A stretch of 64,000 nucleotides of DNA from Halocatena marina (GCF_025913575.1 NZ_CP109785.1:310001-374000); one strand, 5' to 3'; shown: positions 54,867 through 63,962, numbered from the stretch's first letter. The notes: generated by a model from the sequence alone, not told the origin. Made by a program: numbers and translations.

Positions 54867-56438
54867 ATGAATCGACCAGCCCGATACCTCTTTGCGAGCT
54901 TTTTTATGCTGCTCGTTGCCAGCCTGATATTCAATCAAGTCGGAGGACCTGAATCGCTGAGGATATATCATATTATTCCACTGTTCATTGTCTTTGGAGG
55001 ACTTGGATTCGCGGTCTACGGCTATCACGTGTACGGTTTTGATGGCCGATTCGGACTGCTGTTGTTCACCTACATGCTCTGCATGGTGGTGCTCATCGGT
55101 GTTGCCCTCCAGCAGGGAGGACTCGGATTCCCTGCACCGGGGCGAGCAGTAAAGCTGGGACTCATCGCGTTGTTGGTCATGTTTTTCCTTGGCGTCTGCC
55201 CAAAGCAGCTTCGATTCATTAAGCAGACGTGGGTATACCTCTTTGCGTTTTTCGTGTTGTTCTCGATTCATCTCCTTCACGCAGTGCCGTTGTCACCCTC
55301 AGGTGGCTCTGCATCAGTCCCGATTTGGGCCGGATTTCTGATGGGCCTGAATCTGTTCGTTATCCCGCGATACGTTTCCCGCAATACGTTCTTGTGGGTG
55401 CTCAGTCTCTTCGCAAGTGTCTCGGTGTTGCTCGGTGCTCTGGCGTACTCCATCGGCCCCTACAGCGTTCTTGGAATGAATGTCACATTGTGGGACGAAA
55501 CGTTCTCACCGATCTTCGTGAGTGGACAGCTTTATCCTCTCGAGTCGGTGTTTCCGAATCCAAACACGTTCGGATTTATCGGATTCATGGGTGCTGCCGC
55601 CGCGATTATGTTGGCAATCGGCCAGTTCCCGAGTAGTAACAGCGATCACGAGGGACAAAGCGTCCGCGCTGATGGTGCTTCGGCGACGGTTCTCTCGTTC
55701 CCATACATGTTTTCGCTCGGGCTGTCGTTTTTCGCCGGCGTTCTATTCGTGATCAATGTGCTGGGTATGTATCTCTCTAACAGTCGTGCCAGCTATCTCG
55801 CTCTCGCGATGGCACTCTTGTTGTTTTTCTCCTACATTACTCTCGGCCGTCGGAGTCTCCCCTTCGCCTTCGTCGGTCTCACGAGTGTTGTACTGCTGTT
55901 CTTGTTCTTACTTCCGCAACTCGGCATCAGTGCCTCTGGACGGTTCGCTCTCTGGTCTGGCGCGCTCGAAGCATTTCTCCAGCAACCGAAACTACTCGGA
56001 GAGGGAATTATCAATACAAAAGAGTTCATCGCGCCGTACGTCGAGGAGCCGTACAGCGGACACAGCCCGCACAACTCGTATCTGAATATCTTCCTCCGGG
56101 CTGGCTTGATCGGTGGTGGGATGTACCTTCTCATCATCGTTGGGAGTCTCTTCTCTGGTGCGCTCCGGAGAGACCGTGTCGACGTACCCGCCCTCGTGCT
56201 CGCGTTCGGTTGTGCTATCCATCAGATGTTTGAGGCATACTCGCTCTTCTGGTATACGATCATGGCTGTGATCAGTTCGCTTGCGTTCGGATATCTCATC
56301 ATGAACGGCGCGTGGATTGACCAACCCGAAGAGCCAGCGAACGACCGTAAGCGGAACCGGAACTCCCGCAAGTCTCGAAATACATCCCGAAGTAAGTCTC
56401 GAAGCGAGACGTGGTCGCGCCCAGAGTGGAATCGGTGA
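54867..56438 (+). CDS. O-antigen ligase/polymerase (Wzy-like) membrane protein
   Basis: A 523-residue polytopic protein with about twelve membrane helices. The periplasm-type loop with the family signature lies at about 380-420 (EGIINTKEFIAPYVEEPYSG then HSPHNSYLNIFLRAGLIGGG); the HNSYL motif is that of the Wzy_C/WaaL domain. It would polymerise or ligate lipid-linked oligosaccharides outside the membrane. The last ~35 residues are an unusual basic Arg/Lys/Ser/Asn tail (RKRNRNSRKSRNTSRSKSRS). The start is set by the AAGGAGG ribosome-binding site. Confidence 0.9.
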   Translation: MNRPARYLFASFFMLLVASLIFNQVGGPESLRIYHIIPLFIVFGGLGFAVYGYHVYGFDGRFGLLLFTYMLCMVVLIGVALQQGGLGFPAPGRAVKLGLIALLVMFFLGVCPKQLRFIKQTWVYLFAFFVLFSIHLLHAVPLSPSGGSASVPIWAGFLMGLNLFVIPRYVSRNTFLWVLSLFASVSVLLGALAYSIGPYSVLGMNVTLWDETFSPIFVSGQLYPLESVFPNPNTFGFIGFMGAAAAIMLAIGQFPSSNSDHEGQSVRADGASATVLSFPYMFSLGLSFFAGVLFVINVLGMYLSNSRASYLALAMALLLFFSYITLGRRSLPFAFVGLTSVVLLFLFLLPQLGISASGRFALWSGALEAFLQQPKLLGEGIINTKEFIAPYVEEPYSGHSPHNSYLNIFLRAGLIGGGMYLLIIVGSLFSGALRRDRVDVPALVLAFGCAIHQMFEAYSLFWYTIMAVISSLAFGYLIMNGAWIDQPEEPANDRKRNRNSRKSRNTSRSKSRSETWSRPEWNR

Positions 56439-56526
56439 CTGTGTCGGCGTAATTTGAAACGTTTCTGTTCTTTATTGGATCGGTACCGAGTTGTTCATAC
56501 CTGCTCTCATCGTATCCAGCCTGCTG

Positions 56527-56934
56527 ATGACACTGGTCGTCGTTCCGGTTCGGTATCCCTTATCGAAGCATTCGCATGACACGCTGGAGATCGGAGCAGC
56601 GATCGCCCGCGAGCGTAGCGCCGAGCTTACGGTTCTTCATGTCAATATCTATCAGAATGGGGGAAGGATCACGCGCCGCGACCTCAAATCGGCTGTTAAG
56701 CGAGCCGTTGGTACTCTTCCACCAACGCGTTATGTCGTCCGTGACGGCTTTTTTGTCGAGGAAAGCATCCTTGATGAGGTTGCAAATGAGGCGGCAGACG
56801 TCGTCGTCATTGGTCGTGAAGAGGCATCCCGCCTCCGACAGCTCGTTCGTCGTCTGAGGGATGAGCCAGACATCGAGCGATATCTCCGCAATCGACTCGA
56901 CTGTGAGATAATAACTGTTCCGACAGGAACGTAG
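56527..56934 (+). CDS. universal stress protein (UspA) family
   Basis: A 135-residue UspA-fold protein beginning MTLVVVPVRYPLSKHSHDTL, with ARERSAELTVLHVNIYQNGG and the C-terminal EAADVVVIGREEASRLRQLV. The G-x2-G-x9-G(S/T) ATP-binding loop is not clearly kept, so it may not bind ATP. An in-frame start at 56491 would add a hydrophobic stretch (FIPALIVSSLLM) that looks accidental. It is convergent with the MscS gene, 10 bases away. Confidence 0.8.
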   Translation: MTLVVVPVRYPLSKHSHDTLEIGAAIARERSAELTVLHVNIYQNGGRITRRDLKSAVKRAVGTLPPTRYVVRDGFFVEESILDEVANEAADVVVIGREEASRLRQLVRRLRDEPDIERYLRNRLDCEIITVPTGT

Positions 56935-56944
56935 CGTAGGCAGG

Positions 56945-58060
56945 TCAGTCGTCGGCTTCCGGCTCTGCAGGCGCACGCGGTGGGCGGTCTTCTGCCGTTG
57001 ATTCGTGGGTCATATTGACGTTGAGCTCCCCGCTCGTTTCGTCAAAGACGACGTGTGAGTGAGGGTAGGCGAGTTCCACGTCAACGTCGTCGAGACGTTT
57101 CCATATTGCTTCTTGAATCCGAGAGCGCATCGTGAGCGGCTTGTACGGATCTCTCGTCCAGTAGCGGAGTCGGAGTTTGACGCTGCTGTTGGCGAACTGA
57201 TCGATGAAGCACGTTGGTGCAGCGGGATAGCGCGAACTCCCGATGCGGATGTCTGGTCCGCCCTGAATGACTCCATCAATATCGCGAGCGGCGTTTTCGA
57301 TGAGTGTACGCGCCTTCTCGATGTCGCTCTCGTAGGTGACACCGATGTCGAGCGTGTAGCGGGTCCGGGTGTCCTCAGCCGAATGGTTGATCACGTCCCG
57401 TTCGCGCATCGACCCATTCGGGACGACGAGGAACGTATTTTCGAGCGTGAATATCTTCGTGTAGCGGATCGTGATATCCTCGACGAACCCGCGTTGGCCT
57501 GTTTCGGCCAGTTCGATCATGTCCCCAACCTCGTAGGGCTGGTCGGCGAGAACGAACAGTCCGGAGATGACGCTCCCAACGATGGGCGCGAGCACGACAC
57601 CAACCATGGCGGAGAAGACCGTGACAGAGAGAACGATGTTGGTGCCATTGATCCCGTAGATATACACGATGATGAACAGAATTCCAACACCGTACACGCT
57701 CATCCGAATGATCCGGAGCACTGTCCGCGAGACGCTCGGACGACGGAATCGTCGGGCCACACGCCGACCCAGCATCTGCGTGACGTACTTAGACGCGTAC
57801 CACGTGACGATGAGGACGAGTATCGTCAGGAGCAGCTTTGCAACGTCTTGGGGAAACCCCCAATCCTTGAACCACTCAAGCCACCAGTGTGCAATATTGG
57901 CGAGGCCCTCACTCGCTTGTTGGCTGGCCGGTTCCTTGGTGGTCGATTGACCAAGTGGTCCTCCCGCCCCAGATTGATTCGTCGTAGTAGAATTGGCCGC
58001 AGCAGTCGTAGTAGTAGCATTCGGACTCTGTGCCGACAGCGTCCGACCCCCCTCCCTCAT
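56945..58060 (-). CDS. MscS-family mechanosensitive channel
   Basis: A small-conductance mechanosensitive channel of 371 residues from the ATG at 58060, or 389 from 58114. After a Thr/Asn/Ala/Gln-rich N-terminal segment (to about residue 65) come three or four membrane helices. TM3 and the beta domain are the conserved VLAPIVGSVISGLFVLADQPYEVGDMIEL and ITIRYTKIFTLENTFLVVPN stretch. A mixed alpha/beta C-terminal domain follows. It relieves osmotic pressure when external salt falls. The tail is acidic and Pro-rich. Confidence 0.92.
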   Translation of the reverse strand: MREGGRTLSAQSPNATTTTAAANSTTTNQSGAGGPLGQSTTKEPASQQASEGLANIAHWWLEWFKDWGFPQDVAKLLLTILVLIVTWYASKYVTQMLGRRVARRFRRPSVSRTVLRIIRMSVYGVGILFIIVYIYGINGTNIVLSVTVFSAMVGVVLAPIVGSVISGLFVLADQPYEVGDMIELAETGQRGFVEDITIRYTKIFTLENTFLVVPNGSMRERDVINHSAEDTRTRYTLDIGVTYESDIEKARTLIENAARDIDGVIQGGPDIRIGSSRYPAAPTCFIDQFANSSVKLRLRYWTRDPYKPLTMRSRIQEAIWKRLDDVDVELAYPHSHVVFDETSGELNVNMTHESTAEDRPPRAPAEPEADD

Positions 58061-58297
58061 GTCTGTGGTCACTCTAGGAAGGGGAAAAAGCATTGCGACC
58101 CGTGAAATTGCCATTACAGCGTTCAGATTTGTTCATATTTGGCATCCATATTGATCGGTGTATAGTGTTACTTTGTCACTCATAATCACGCTTCATCATC
58201 AATGATGGAAGAATCACGGCCTGTAACCCTCTGAATATCAAATACTACTGCAACAAAGCCACCAGATCTATATCGGTGCTTCATCTAGTATCAAACA

Positions 58298-58519
58298 ATG
58301 AATCTCATGAGTGTTCGGCAGCGATCGTCGGATCGAACCCAACGGGGGATCGGACGCAAGGCAACACTCGTCTGTCCCACCTGCGGCCACGAGAGTCCGA
58401 GCGGTACTGATGGCGACTGGGTTATCACTGAAGAAACGAACGACGATATCCGCCGCGTTACGTATGATTGTCCCGTCTGTTGGACGAGCGTCGTCGTTCA
58501 GCCTCGGTTCGAGCGCTGA
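58298..58519 (+). CDS. small zinc-ribbon protein
   Basis: A 73-residue protein (70 from the second Met at 58307). The pairs VCPTCGHE and DCPVCWTS form a treble-clef or ribbon zinc site, with a beta hairpin (WVITEETNDDIRRVTYDCP) between them. The N-terminal 20 residues are basic. Proteins of this kind are abundant in haloarchaea and have no known function. It stands alone between the MscS gene and a regulator gene. Confidence 0.75.
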   Translation: MNLMSVRQRSSDRTQRGIGRKATLVCPTCGHESPSGTDGDWVITEETNDDIRRVTYDCPVCWTSVVVQPRFER

Positions 58520-58742
58520 TCGATCGTCGAAACGGCGAGAGAGTGTCCTCAGAGGCCGTTCGTACGGAATTCGGTGTGTTCATAATTAGCACGAGTTTGT
58601 CGCTCATTGATTTAGAATCCCAGTAGAGAGCGCCGGAGCCACCGTTCGCCCGACAATCGCACGAACCGCAGTCGCGCTGCAGAAGATGGGCCGTTGGTGT
58701 AGATTACAGATCGACTGTAAGCGGGGATCGAAACACCGAGAG

Positions 58743-59390
58743 CTAAAAGAGTCGGGGGACAACGGACGCTTCGGCTTTTCGGAGATGTTCGTCGACGGTG
58801 CTCGGGGCACATCCGAGTTCATCAGCGATGTCTTGGTGTGTGGCGCAGCGGGGAACGTCGTAGTAACCGTGTTCGACAGCAGTTTCGAACACTTCGAGCT
58901 GTCGTTCTGTGAGCAGCGAGAGAAGATTGTTAGTGTCTGGATAGTACCCACCAGCATCGTGGACCGAAACGTCGATCTCGTCAGGAATCGACTGGAGGAC
59001 GTTTCGAAGACTGGTGTCAATTCCAACAAGTGTCACGAACAGGTTGTTTTCGTCGAAGGTAATCGGTGTGTCGATAATGAGTGCGTGTTCGTGTGAAAGT
59101 TGGACGAGCTGTCCGACAGGATGCGACACATCGAGATGAAGGAATACGTAGACGCTCCCGTCTTCGACAGGGACGATCTCATAATTGAGAACATCATCGT
59201 GATCTCTGACGGTCGCTTCGATCGTCTCACGGTTGCCCGCGAGCTGATACAGCACGATGAACGTCTCGTTGAACCGAGCGTTGAAATGCAATAGTGTCTC
59301 TCGGGTAATGCTATCTTGTGCTGCGAGACAGTGGTCTATCGGGTGGAACACGAGTTGTGTCGGCCCGAGTGAGAGTGTGAGATACTTCAT
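58743..59390 (-). CDS. Bat-like HTH-10 domain regulator
   Basis: A 215-residue haloarchaeal regulator. The C-terminal ~55 residues are the bacterio-opsin-activator-type helix-turn-helix (LLTERQLEVFETAVEHGYYD, then THQDIADELGCAPSTVDEHLRKAEA). The N-terminal 150 residues are a family-typical sensing domain (LVFHPIDHCLAA and ETLLHFNARFNETFIVLYQL) without PAS or GAF sequence motifs. The target genes are unknown. It is divergent from the DUF5785 gene with about 110 bases between the starts. Confidence 0.88.
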   Translation of the reverse strand: MKYLTLSLGPTQLVFHPIDHCLAAQDSITRETLLHFNARFNETFIVLYQLAGNRETIEATVRDHDDVLNYEIVPVEDGSVYVFLHLDVSHPVGQLVQLSHEHALIIDTPITFDENNLFVTLVGIDTSLRNVLQSIPDEIDVSVHDAGGYYPDTNNLLSLLTERQLEVFETAVEHGYYDVPRCATHQDIADELGCAPSTVDEHLRKAEASVVPRLF

Positions 59391-59503
59391 GATCTATGAA
59401 CCCCGTAGTAGAAAGCCGAGCAGAACCGCCCCTTACTATTGTGACAAATCCGTCCAAACGTCGGAAGGGAACGTTTAACCCGACACTGTTCCCACCCACG
59501 GTT

Positions 59504-59812
59504 ATGGAGTGGCCCCACGATCCAGACTCAGACGAGGGGAGCGAAGGAATGCGCAAGTACGGAATGGCGATTCTTGCCAAGAAAGTCGATGAAGACGACT
59601 TCCCGCTTTCGAAAGATCAGTTCCACGAACAAGTTAGCGACCATCCGATTCGTATCGACCACGAGACGGTCGTCAGCGTTGATGACATTCTCGACGGTGT
59701 TGAGGCCGATGTGTTCGAGGATATCCAATCATTCCACCGGACGGTGGGCAGCGCGATGCGCAATCAGGATTACTGGACGTACGATCCCGACGAAGCGACG
59801 AGCAACGGGTAG
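59504..59812 (+). CDS. DUF5785-type haloarchaeal protein
   Basis: A 102-residue protein beginning MEWPHDPDSDEGSEGMRKYG, which I recognise from memory as the conserved haloarchaeal DUF5785 family. It is acidic, soluble and without known activity. The segment FPLSKDQFHEQVSDHPIRID followed by SVDDILDGVEADVFEDIQSF looks helical. The start at 59504 is chosen over 59396 because the 36-codon extension is basic. It stands alone. Confidence 0.8.
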   Translation: MEWPHDPDSDEGSEGMRKYGMAILAKKVDEDDFPLSKDQFHEQVSDHPIRIDHETVVSVDDILDGVEADVFEDIQSFHRTVGSAMRNQDYWTYDPDEATSNG

Positions 59813-59856
59813 CGGTCTTCTTTCTGTGCACAGTATAGTGTGTGAACATACGCCAC

Positions 59857-59864
59857 ACTTATTC
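59857..59864 (+). promoter_or_regulatory. TATA box of the DUF7344-like gene
   Basis: ACTTATTC is centred 28 bases before the ATG at 59889. This fits a leaderless transcript and supports that start. Confidence 0.5.
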
Positions 59865-59888
59865 AGTCAGGATCGCATAGCAGCACGT

Positions 59889-60230
59889 ATGGCAGTCGAT
59901 TCATCGAACGCGGACGAGTCAGAACACGAACGGCTCCCCGAGACGGTGGTTGAGGATCTGCTGGACGATCCACGACGCCGGGCGATGCTTCGGTTGCTGG
60001 GAACACACGACGGCTCAATCAGAATGACACAACTCGCAGCACGCGTCATCGCAGATGAGCGATCGATTCCCATTGATGCAGTCTCTCTCGAGGAACGCCG
60101 GCGCGTCTGTGATACTCTCTATGAGTGCCATCTTCCGAAACTCACTGCAACAACTGTCATTCGGTACAATTCGCGACAGGCAAGCGTCGAACTCGACGAG
60201 AAAGCAACACAGCTGTTGGATCGACTCTAA
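59889..60230 (+). CDS. small winged-helix protein (DUF7344-like)
   Basis: A 113-residue protein. LPETVVEDLLDDPRRRAMLRLLGTHDGSIRMTQLA is followed by the helix EERRRVCDTLYECHLPKL and a wing (TTVIRYNSRQASVELDEKATQLL). This pattern matches the DUF7344 haloarchaeal regulators, as I recall them. It probably binds DNA as a dimer. The target is unknown. It stands alone before the GTP cyclohydrolase gene. Confidence 0.8.
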   Translation: MAVDSSNADESEHERLPETVVEDLLDDPRRRAMLRLLGTHDGSIRMTQLAARVIADERSIPIDAVSLEERRRVCDTLYECHLPKLTATTVIRYNSRQASVELDEKATQLLDRL

Positions 60231-60345
60231 TTATCGCAACCGACATTGGTCGCCGTAAATTGGCACAGCCACAATCTGCGTGACGTTGTGCTTTTAGCTC
60301 CAGCCGGATCGAAGCACGAATATCCATGAATCAATAAGGACGGAT

Positions 60346-61107
60346 GTGACGAACACGCAGGTCACGCTCATCCAGATCGACAACTATGGGCCGTGGACGG
60401 TAACGCCTGAACCACGCCGCGAGGTCGACCTTCAGACGCTTCAATCTCGATTGTACGCTGATCTCTCGCAACTGTTCGGCAACCGAGAGGGATACGTCTT
60501 CTTCTCTCGGTTCGACAATATGATCGCCGTTACCAACGGCTTAGACATGGATGCGCACGCGCTCATTCAAGAATCGGTTGGTAATCGATATCCAGTGACC
60601 GTCAGTCTAAGTGTTGCCGTCGATCCCAATCCTGTTGATGCACTTGGGTTGGCGACGAGTCGGCTGCAGGATGCCGGCAGTGCTCAGGATCGGACGAGAC
60701 GGGAGATCCTCCGCGGAGAATCCCTCACTGAATCCATGCGTACGGAAGACGACGTCCAGATCGCTCACTTCGATGTGAACGACGCGACTGACCGCTACAC
60801 CGACAAACTGAACGAGTTCGATACGTTCATTCACATTGAACAAGGTTACGCCGAGTTGATGCGTTATATGCGGATGGCCCACGATTCGCTCTCGTTTTTC
60901 GTCGGTGGGGACAACGTCATCTCGGTCTGTTCATCGATCGGCCGATCGGAGTACGCCGATGCCGTCGAACACGTTCAGGATGCGGTTGGCGTCGACCTCA
61001 AAGTCGGTGTTGGACGCAACCGGTCAGTACAGGCTGCCGGTATGATGGCGAAACACGCGCTTGAACAGTGTAGAGAAGACGAAACGGCTGTCGAACTCGG
61101 TTGGTGA
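60346..61107 (+). CDS. arfA: GTP cyclohydrolase III
   Basis: GTP cyclohydrolase III (ArfA), 253 residues, the archaeal entry step from GTP to the formamidopyrimidine precursor of riboflavin and F420. The fold is of the nucleotidyl-cyclase type with two related halves. Conserved stretches: LIQIDNYGPWT, YVFFSRFDNMIAVTNG and SFFVGGDNVISVC, GVDLKVGVGRNRSVQAAGMMAKHALE. The start codon is GTG at 60346. The gene stands alone. Confidence 0.93.
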   Translation: MTNTQVTLIQIDNYGPWTVTPEPRREVDLQTLQSRLYADLSQLFGNREGYVFFSRFDNMIAVTNGLDMDAHALIQESVGNRYPVTVSLSVAVDPNPVDALGLATSRLQDAGSAQDRTRREILRGESLTESMRTEDDVQIAHFDVNDATDRYTDKLNEFDTFIHIEQGYAELMRYMRMAHDSLSFFVGGDNVISVCSSIGRSEYADAVEHVQDAVGVDLKVGVGRNRSVQAAGMMAKHALEQCREDETAVELGW

Positions 61108-61211
61108 TCATAGACGTCACTGACCGATTATTGCCGAACGTGAGCCTAAGCGTCCATCTCACATAATAGTGCTGGGATACGCTTTACTTGGTCCAAGAGA
61201 TACGTTTCGAC

Positions 61212-61748
61212 ATGGAATCTCACATGACCGTTCGTGATGTATTGTTGCCCGAATTTGTGGGTGCAAGCGAGAGCGATACCGTTCAGGCGAGTGCTCGTTT
61301 GCTTCTCGAAGAACGGGCGAACCATCTCGTCGTTCTCCGCGGAAACGATCCGGTCGGATTGGTCAGTGTCCGTCGACTTCTCCAGCAGTATGTCGATGGC
61401 GACGCTGCCGATACGACGCTCGGTGACGTGATGACGGATGAGTACGAGACCATCACGCCAGATATCTCCGTGAGTGCGGCTGCCGATCGCTTTGTCGGGG
61501 CCTCGCGGCCGTTGCTCGTCATGGATAACGGTACGCTTATCGGACTCTTGACGGAGAGAGATCTCCTGACCGCACCGCACAGTGAACCATCAGACGATAC
61601 GATATTCGTCGAGGAAAAAGGATCGAACCCGACGCCCATCGATGAGGCGACAGCCGATCAAGGGATCTGTGAAGCGTGTGGTGCATTCACTCGAACACTA
61701 ACTGTGACCGACGGACGCTCTCTGTGCTCGGACTGTCAAGACGTGTGA
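61212..61748 (+). CDS. CBS-domain pair fused to a zinc ribbon
   Basis: A 178-residue protein. Two CBS domains (residues ~8-60 and 70-125; MTVRDVLLPEFVG and LGDVMTDEYETITPDISVSAA) form one Bateman module, which usually binds an adenine nucleotide. A C-terminal zinc-ribbon (CEACGAFTRTLTVTDGRSLCSDCQ) follows. The start at 61212 is preferred over 61188. Such fusions are known in archaea and are thought to sense energy state, but the partner here is unknown. Confidence 0.85.
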   Translation: MESHMTVRDVLLPEFVGASESDTVQASARLLLEERANHLVVLRGNDPVGLVSVRRLLQQYVDGDAADTTLGDVMTDEYETITPDISVSAAADRFVGASRPLLVMDNGTLIGLLTERDLLTAPHSEPSDDTIFVEEKGSNPTPIDEATADQGICEACGAFTRTLTVTDGRSLCSDCQDV

Positions 61749-62147
61749 ATCCTGATTCAACTCGATTCGGAGATTTGTGCGACACCGTCTGTGGTAGATC
61801 GTTGTACTCACCGAGTTCTGTAATCAACTGTCTCCGATATTTGGACTGACCTCGGGCAGCGATGGCTGTACTATCGAAGATCGTCGCACGTGCATCGCAT
61901 GGTTCCGATGTGGACTGGTTTCGTCGTATGGTACGCGTTGTGTCGTTAGTCAGAGACGGAGAATGGGTATGGTGGCTGAAAAACGAGTACCCAAACTGTA
62001 GTAAATTCTTTTTCCTGAATCTTTTTACTATGTTTTTGCCTCAATTCTATGCACGGGAGAAAGATCCAATAGTTCAATCATGCGTGATGGGCATTCGTCC
62101 GGATATAGAACACAACACCTTTCGTAGATCGCGCAGGAATCACGGAT
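61749..62147. other. gene-free stretch upstream of pgk
   Basis: About 400 bases. A 101-codon frame at 61862-62167 overlaps the pgk start and has a Trp/Phe/Arg-rich translation, so it is not accepted. T-rich runs at 62007-62038 and a CACCTTTCG near 62119 lie before pgk; the latter may be its TATA box. Confidence 0.5.
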
Positions 62148-63341
62148 ATGATACGGACGCTCGATGATCTCGACGCGGAGGGAACCGCGGTCGGGGTGCG
62201 GGTCGACATCAATAGTCCGCTTTCTGAGTCCGGGGATGGGTTGGCCGACGATGCTCGATTGCGGGCGCACGTTGGCACGCTCTCGGAGCTCACGGAGCGG
62301 GGAGCACGCGTAGCCCTCCTTGCCCATCAGGGCCGACCAGCTGGTGATGCGTTTAGTTCGCTTGCTGCGCACGCAGAGCGGCTTGACGATCTGCTCTCGG
62401 CCCCTGTCGAGTACGTCGATGCCACATTCTGCTCGGACGCTCGGAGGCGCGTCGAGGCGCTTGAGGCGGGTTCGGTGCTCGTTCTCGAAAACACCCGCTT
62501 TTACAGTGAGGAGAACATGTCGTTCGATCCAGCTGATGCGGCCGAGACGCATCTCGTCGTGAACCTCTCATCGGTGTTCGATGCGTTCGTGAACGACGCA
62601 TTCGCCGCTGCCCACCGGTCCCAACCATCAATCGTCGGATTCGCCGAGCAGCTTCCGAGCTTTGCGGGGCGTGTGATGGAACGCGAACTCGAAGCGCTCG
62701 GAAACATCGGTGAACGAGCGTCGCCGCGCGTATACGTCCTCGGTGGAGCGAAGGTCGACGATTCCATCGAGATCGCAGAAACCGTTCTTGAGTCGGGGTT
62801 GGCCGATACAGTTCTCACGGCTGGTGTCGTTGGGAACACCTTCCTGCACGCCTCGGGCGTCTCGCTCGGGTCTGAGAGCGATTCGGTTGTCGAATCACGC
62901 GCTCGTGACCGACTCGGTCTCGCTGAATCGCTGCTCGAACGGTATCCGGATCGCATCCGTATGCCCAACGATATCGCTATCGAACGGGGCGATGAGCGAA
63001 TTGAGGTGGCTGTCGAAGAGCTTCCGGTTGATGAACCGGCCCTCGATGTTGGCCAGCGAACCATCGATGCATACGCAGACGTGTTCGAAACTGCCGGAAC
63101 GGCGATTCTCAACGGTCCTGCTGGGGTCTTCGAAGAGGAACGTTTCGCAGTCGGGACGCGGGGGCTGTTCCAAGCCGCGACGGCTGCCGGATTCTCGATC
63201 GTCGGTGGTGGCGATACGGCTGCTGCGATCCGTCGGCTCGGTCTCTCTGGATTTGACCACGTGAGTACCGGCGGTGGGGCAGCGCTTGCGATGTTGACCG
63301 GCGAGCCGCTGCCAGCCGTTTCGGCTCTCGATTCGGCGTGA
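62148..63341 (+). CDS. pgk: phosphoglycerate kinase
   Basis: Phosphoglycerate kinase, 397 residues, which makes ATP from 1,3-bisphosphoglycerate (or the reverse in gluconeogenesis). The N-domain has RVDINSPL, the basic ALLAHQGRPAG loop and ENTRFYSEE. The C-domain has YVLGGAKVDDSIE, AILNGPAGVFEEE, and SIVGGGDTAAAI with HVSTGGGAALAMLTGEPLPAV. All catalytic segments are present. It is followed directly by the GNAT gene. Confidence 0.97.
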   Translation: MIRTLDDLDAEGTAVGVRVDINSPLSESGDGLADDARLRAHVGTLSELTERGARVALLAHQGRPAGDAFSSLAAHAERLDDLLSAPVEYVDATFCSDARRRVEALEAGSVLVLENTRFYSEENMSFDPADAAETHLVVNLSSVFDAFVNDAFAAAHRSQPSIVGFAEQLPSFAGRVMERELEALGNIGERASPRVYVLGGAKVDDSIEIAETVLESGLADTVLTAGVVGNTFLHASGVSLGSESDSVVESRARDRLGLAESLLERYPDRIRMPNDIAIERGDERIEVAVEELPVDEPALDVGQRTIDAYADVFETAGTAILNGPAGVFEEERFAVGTRGLFQAATAAGFSIVGGGDTAAAIRRLGLSGFDHVSTGGGAALAMLTGEPLPAVSALDSA

Positions 63342-63353
63342 GTGAATACTGGT

Positions 63354-63872
63354 ATGGAGATCGACACCCCGAGCCGAGCCGAGGCAGACATCCTCGCTGA
63401 CCTCTGGGTGTCGCTTGCTCGTGGTCAGCACAATCACGGGTCTCATCTCGCAGCCGAAACCAATCGCACGCCGATCTACGAGTCTATCTGTCAACACATC
63501 GTTACTGATGGTGTCCGCGTCGCTCGCGACTCCGATGCTATCGATCAGGAACACGCCGATGGTGAGCACGTCGAGACCGATATCGTCGGATTCATTATGT
63601 TCACCGCGCGTACTGGTCGTTACGAGGAGACCGTTTCGGCCGGCGTCATCGAGAACCTCTATGTGATGCCCGATTGGCGGAGTGAAGGGATCGGCTCCGC
63701 ACTCCTTTCGACGGCCGAAGACGAACTCGAAGCAGACGGAATCGAGATCATCACGCTCGATGTAATGGCCTCGAACAGAGCTGCCCGACGCTTCTACTCG
63801 CGCCATGGCTACGCCACCCACCGGGTGACAATGGCAAAACGCAAAACCGATACACACTCAAAGGATGAGTGA
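63354..63872 (+). CDS. GNAT-family N-acetyltransferase
   Basis: A 172-residue GNAT acetyltransferase. The acetyl-CoA pyrophosphate loop is VIENLYVMPDWRSEGIGSALL, with the GIG signature, and a late ITLDVMASNRAARRFYSRHGYATH completes the fold, as in RimI-type enzymes. The start is the ATG at 63354; a GTG four codons earlier (63342) directly follows the pgk stop. The gene is coupled to pgk. Substrate unknown; the RimI-like C-terminus suggests protein or small-molecule amine acetylation. Confidence 0.88.
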   Translation: MEIDTPSRAEADILADLWVSLARGQHNHGSHLAAETNRTPIYESICQHIVTDGVRVARDSDAIDQEHADGEHVETDIVGFIMFTARTGRYEETVSAGVIENLYVMPDWRSEGIGSALLSTAEDELEADGIEIITLDVMASNRAARRFYSRHGYATHRVTMAKRKTDTHSKDE

Positions 63873-63886
63873 TCATATACAGATGC

Positions 63887-63962
63887 GCCAAGGGAGCTTG
63901 GGCCCGGTGCAAGCACTCGATTTGTAATCGAGAATACGTGGGTTCAAATCCCACCCTTGGCT
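63887..63962 (+). tRNA. tRNA-Thr (anticodon TGT)
   Basis: A complete cloverleaf. The acceptor arms GCCAAGG and CCTTGGC pair, with discriminator T. D arm: GCTT-GGGCCCGGTGC-AAGC. Anticodon stem CTCGA/TCGAG with loop TTTGTAA gives anticodon TGT. T arm: GTGGG-TTCAAAT-CCCAC. CCA is not encoded. It starts 14 bases after the GNAT gene. Confidence 0.95.

Noticed and set aside
61862..62167. 101-codon frame upstream of pgk
   Set aside because: It overlaps the pgk start and its translation (Trp/Phe/Arg-rich, ending in a basic tail) does not look halophilic.
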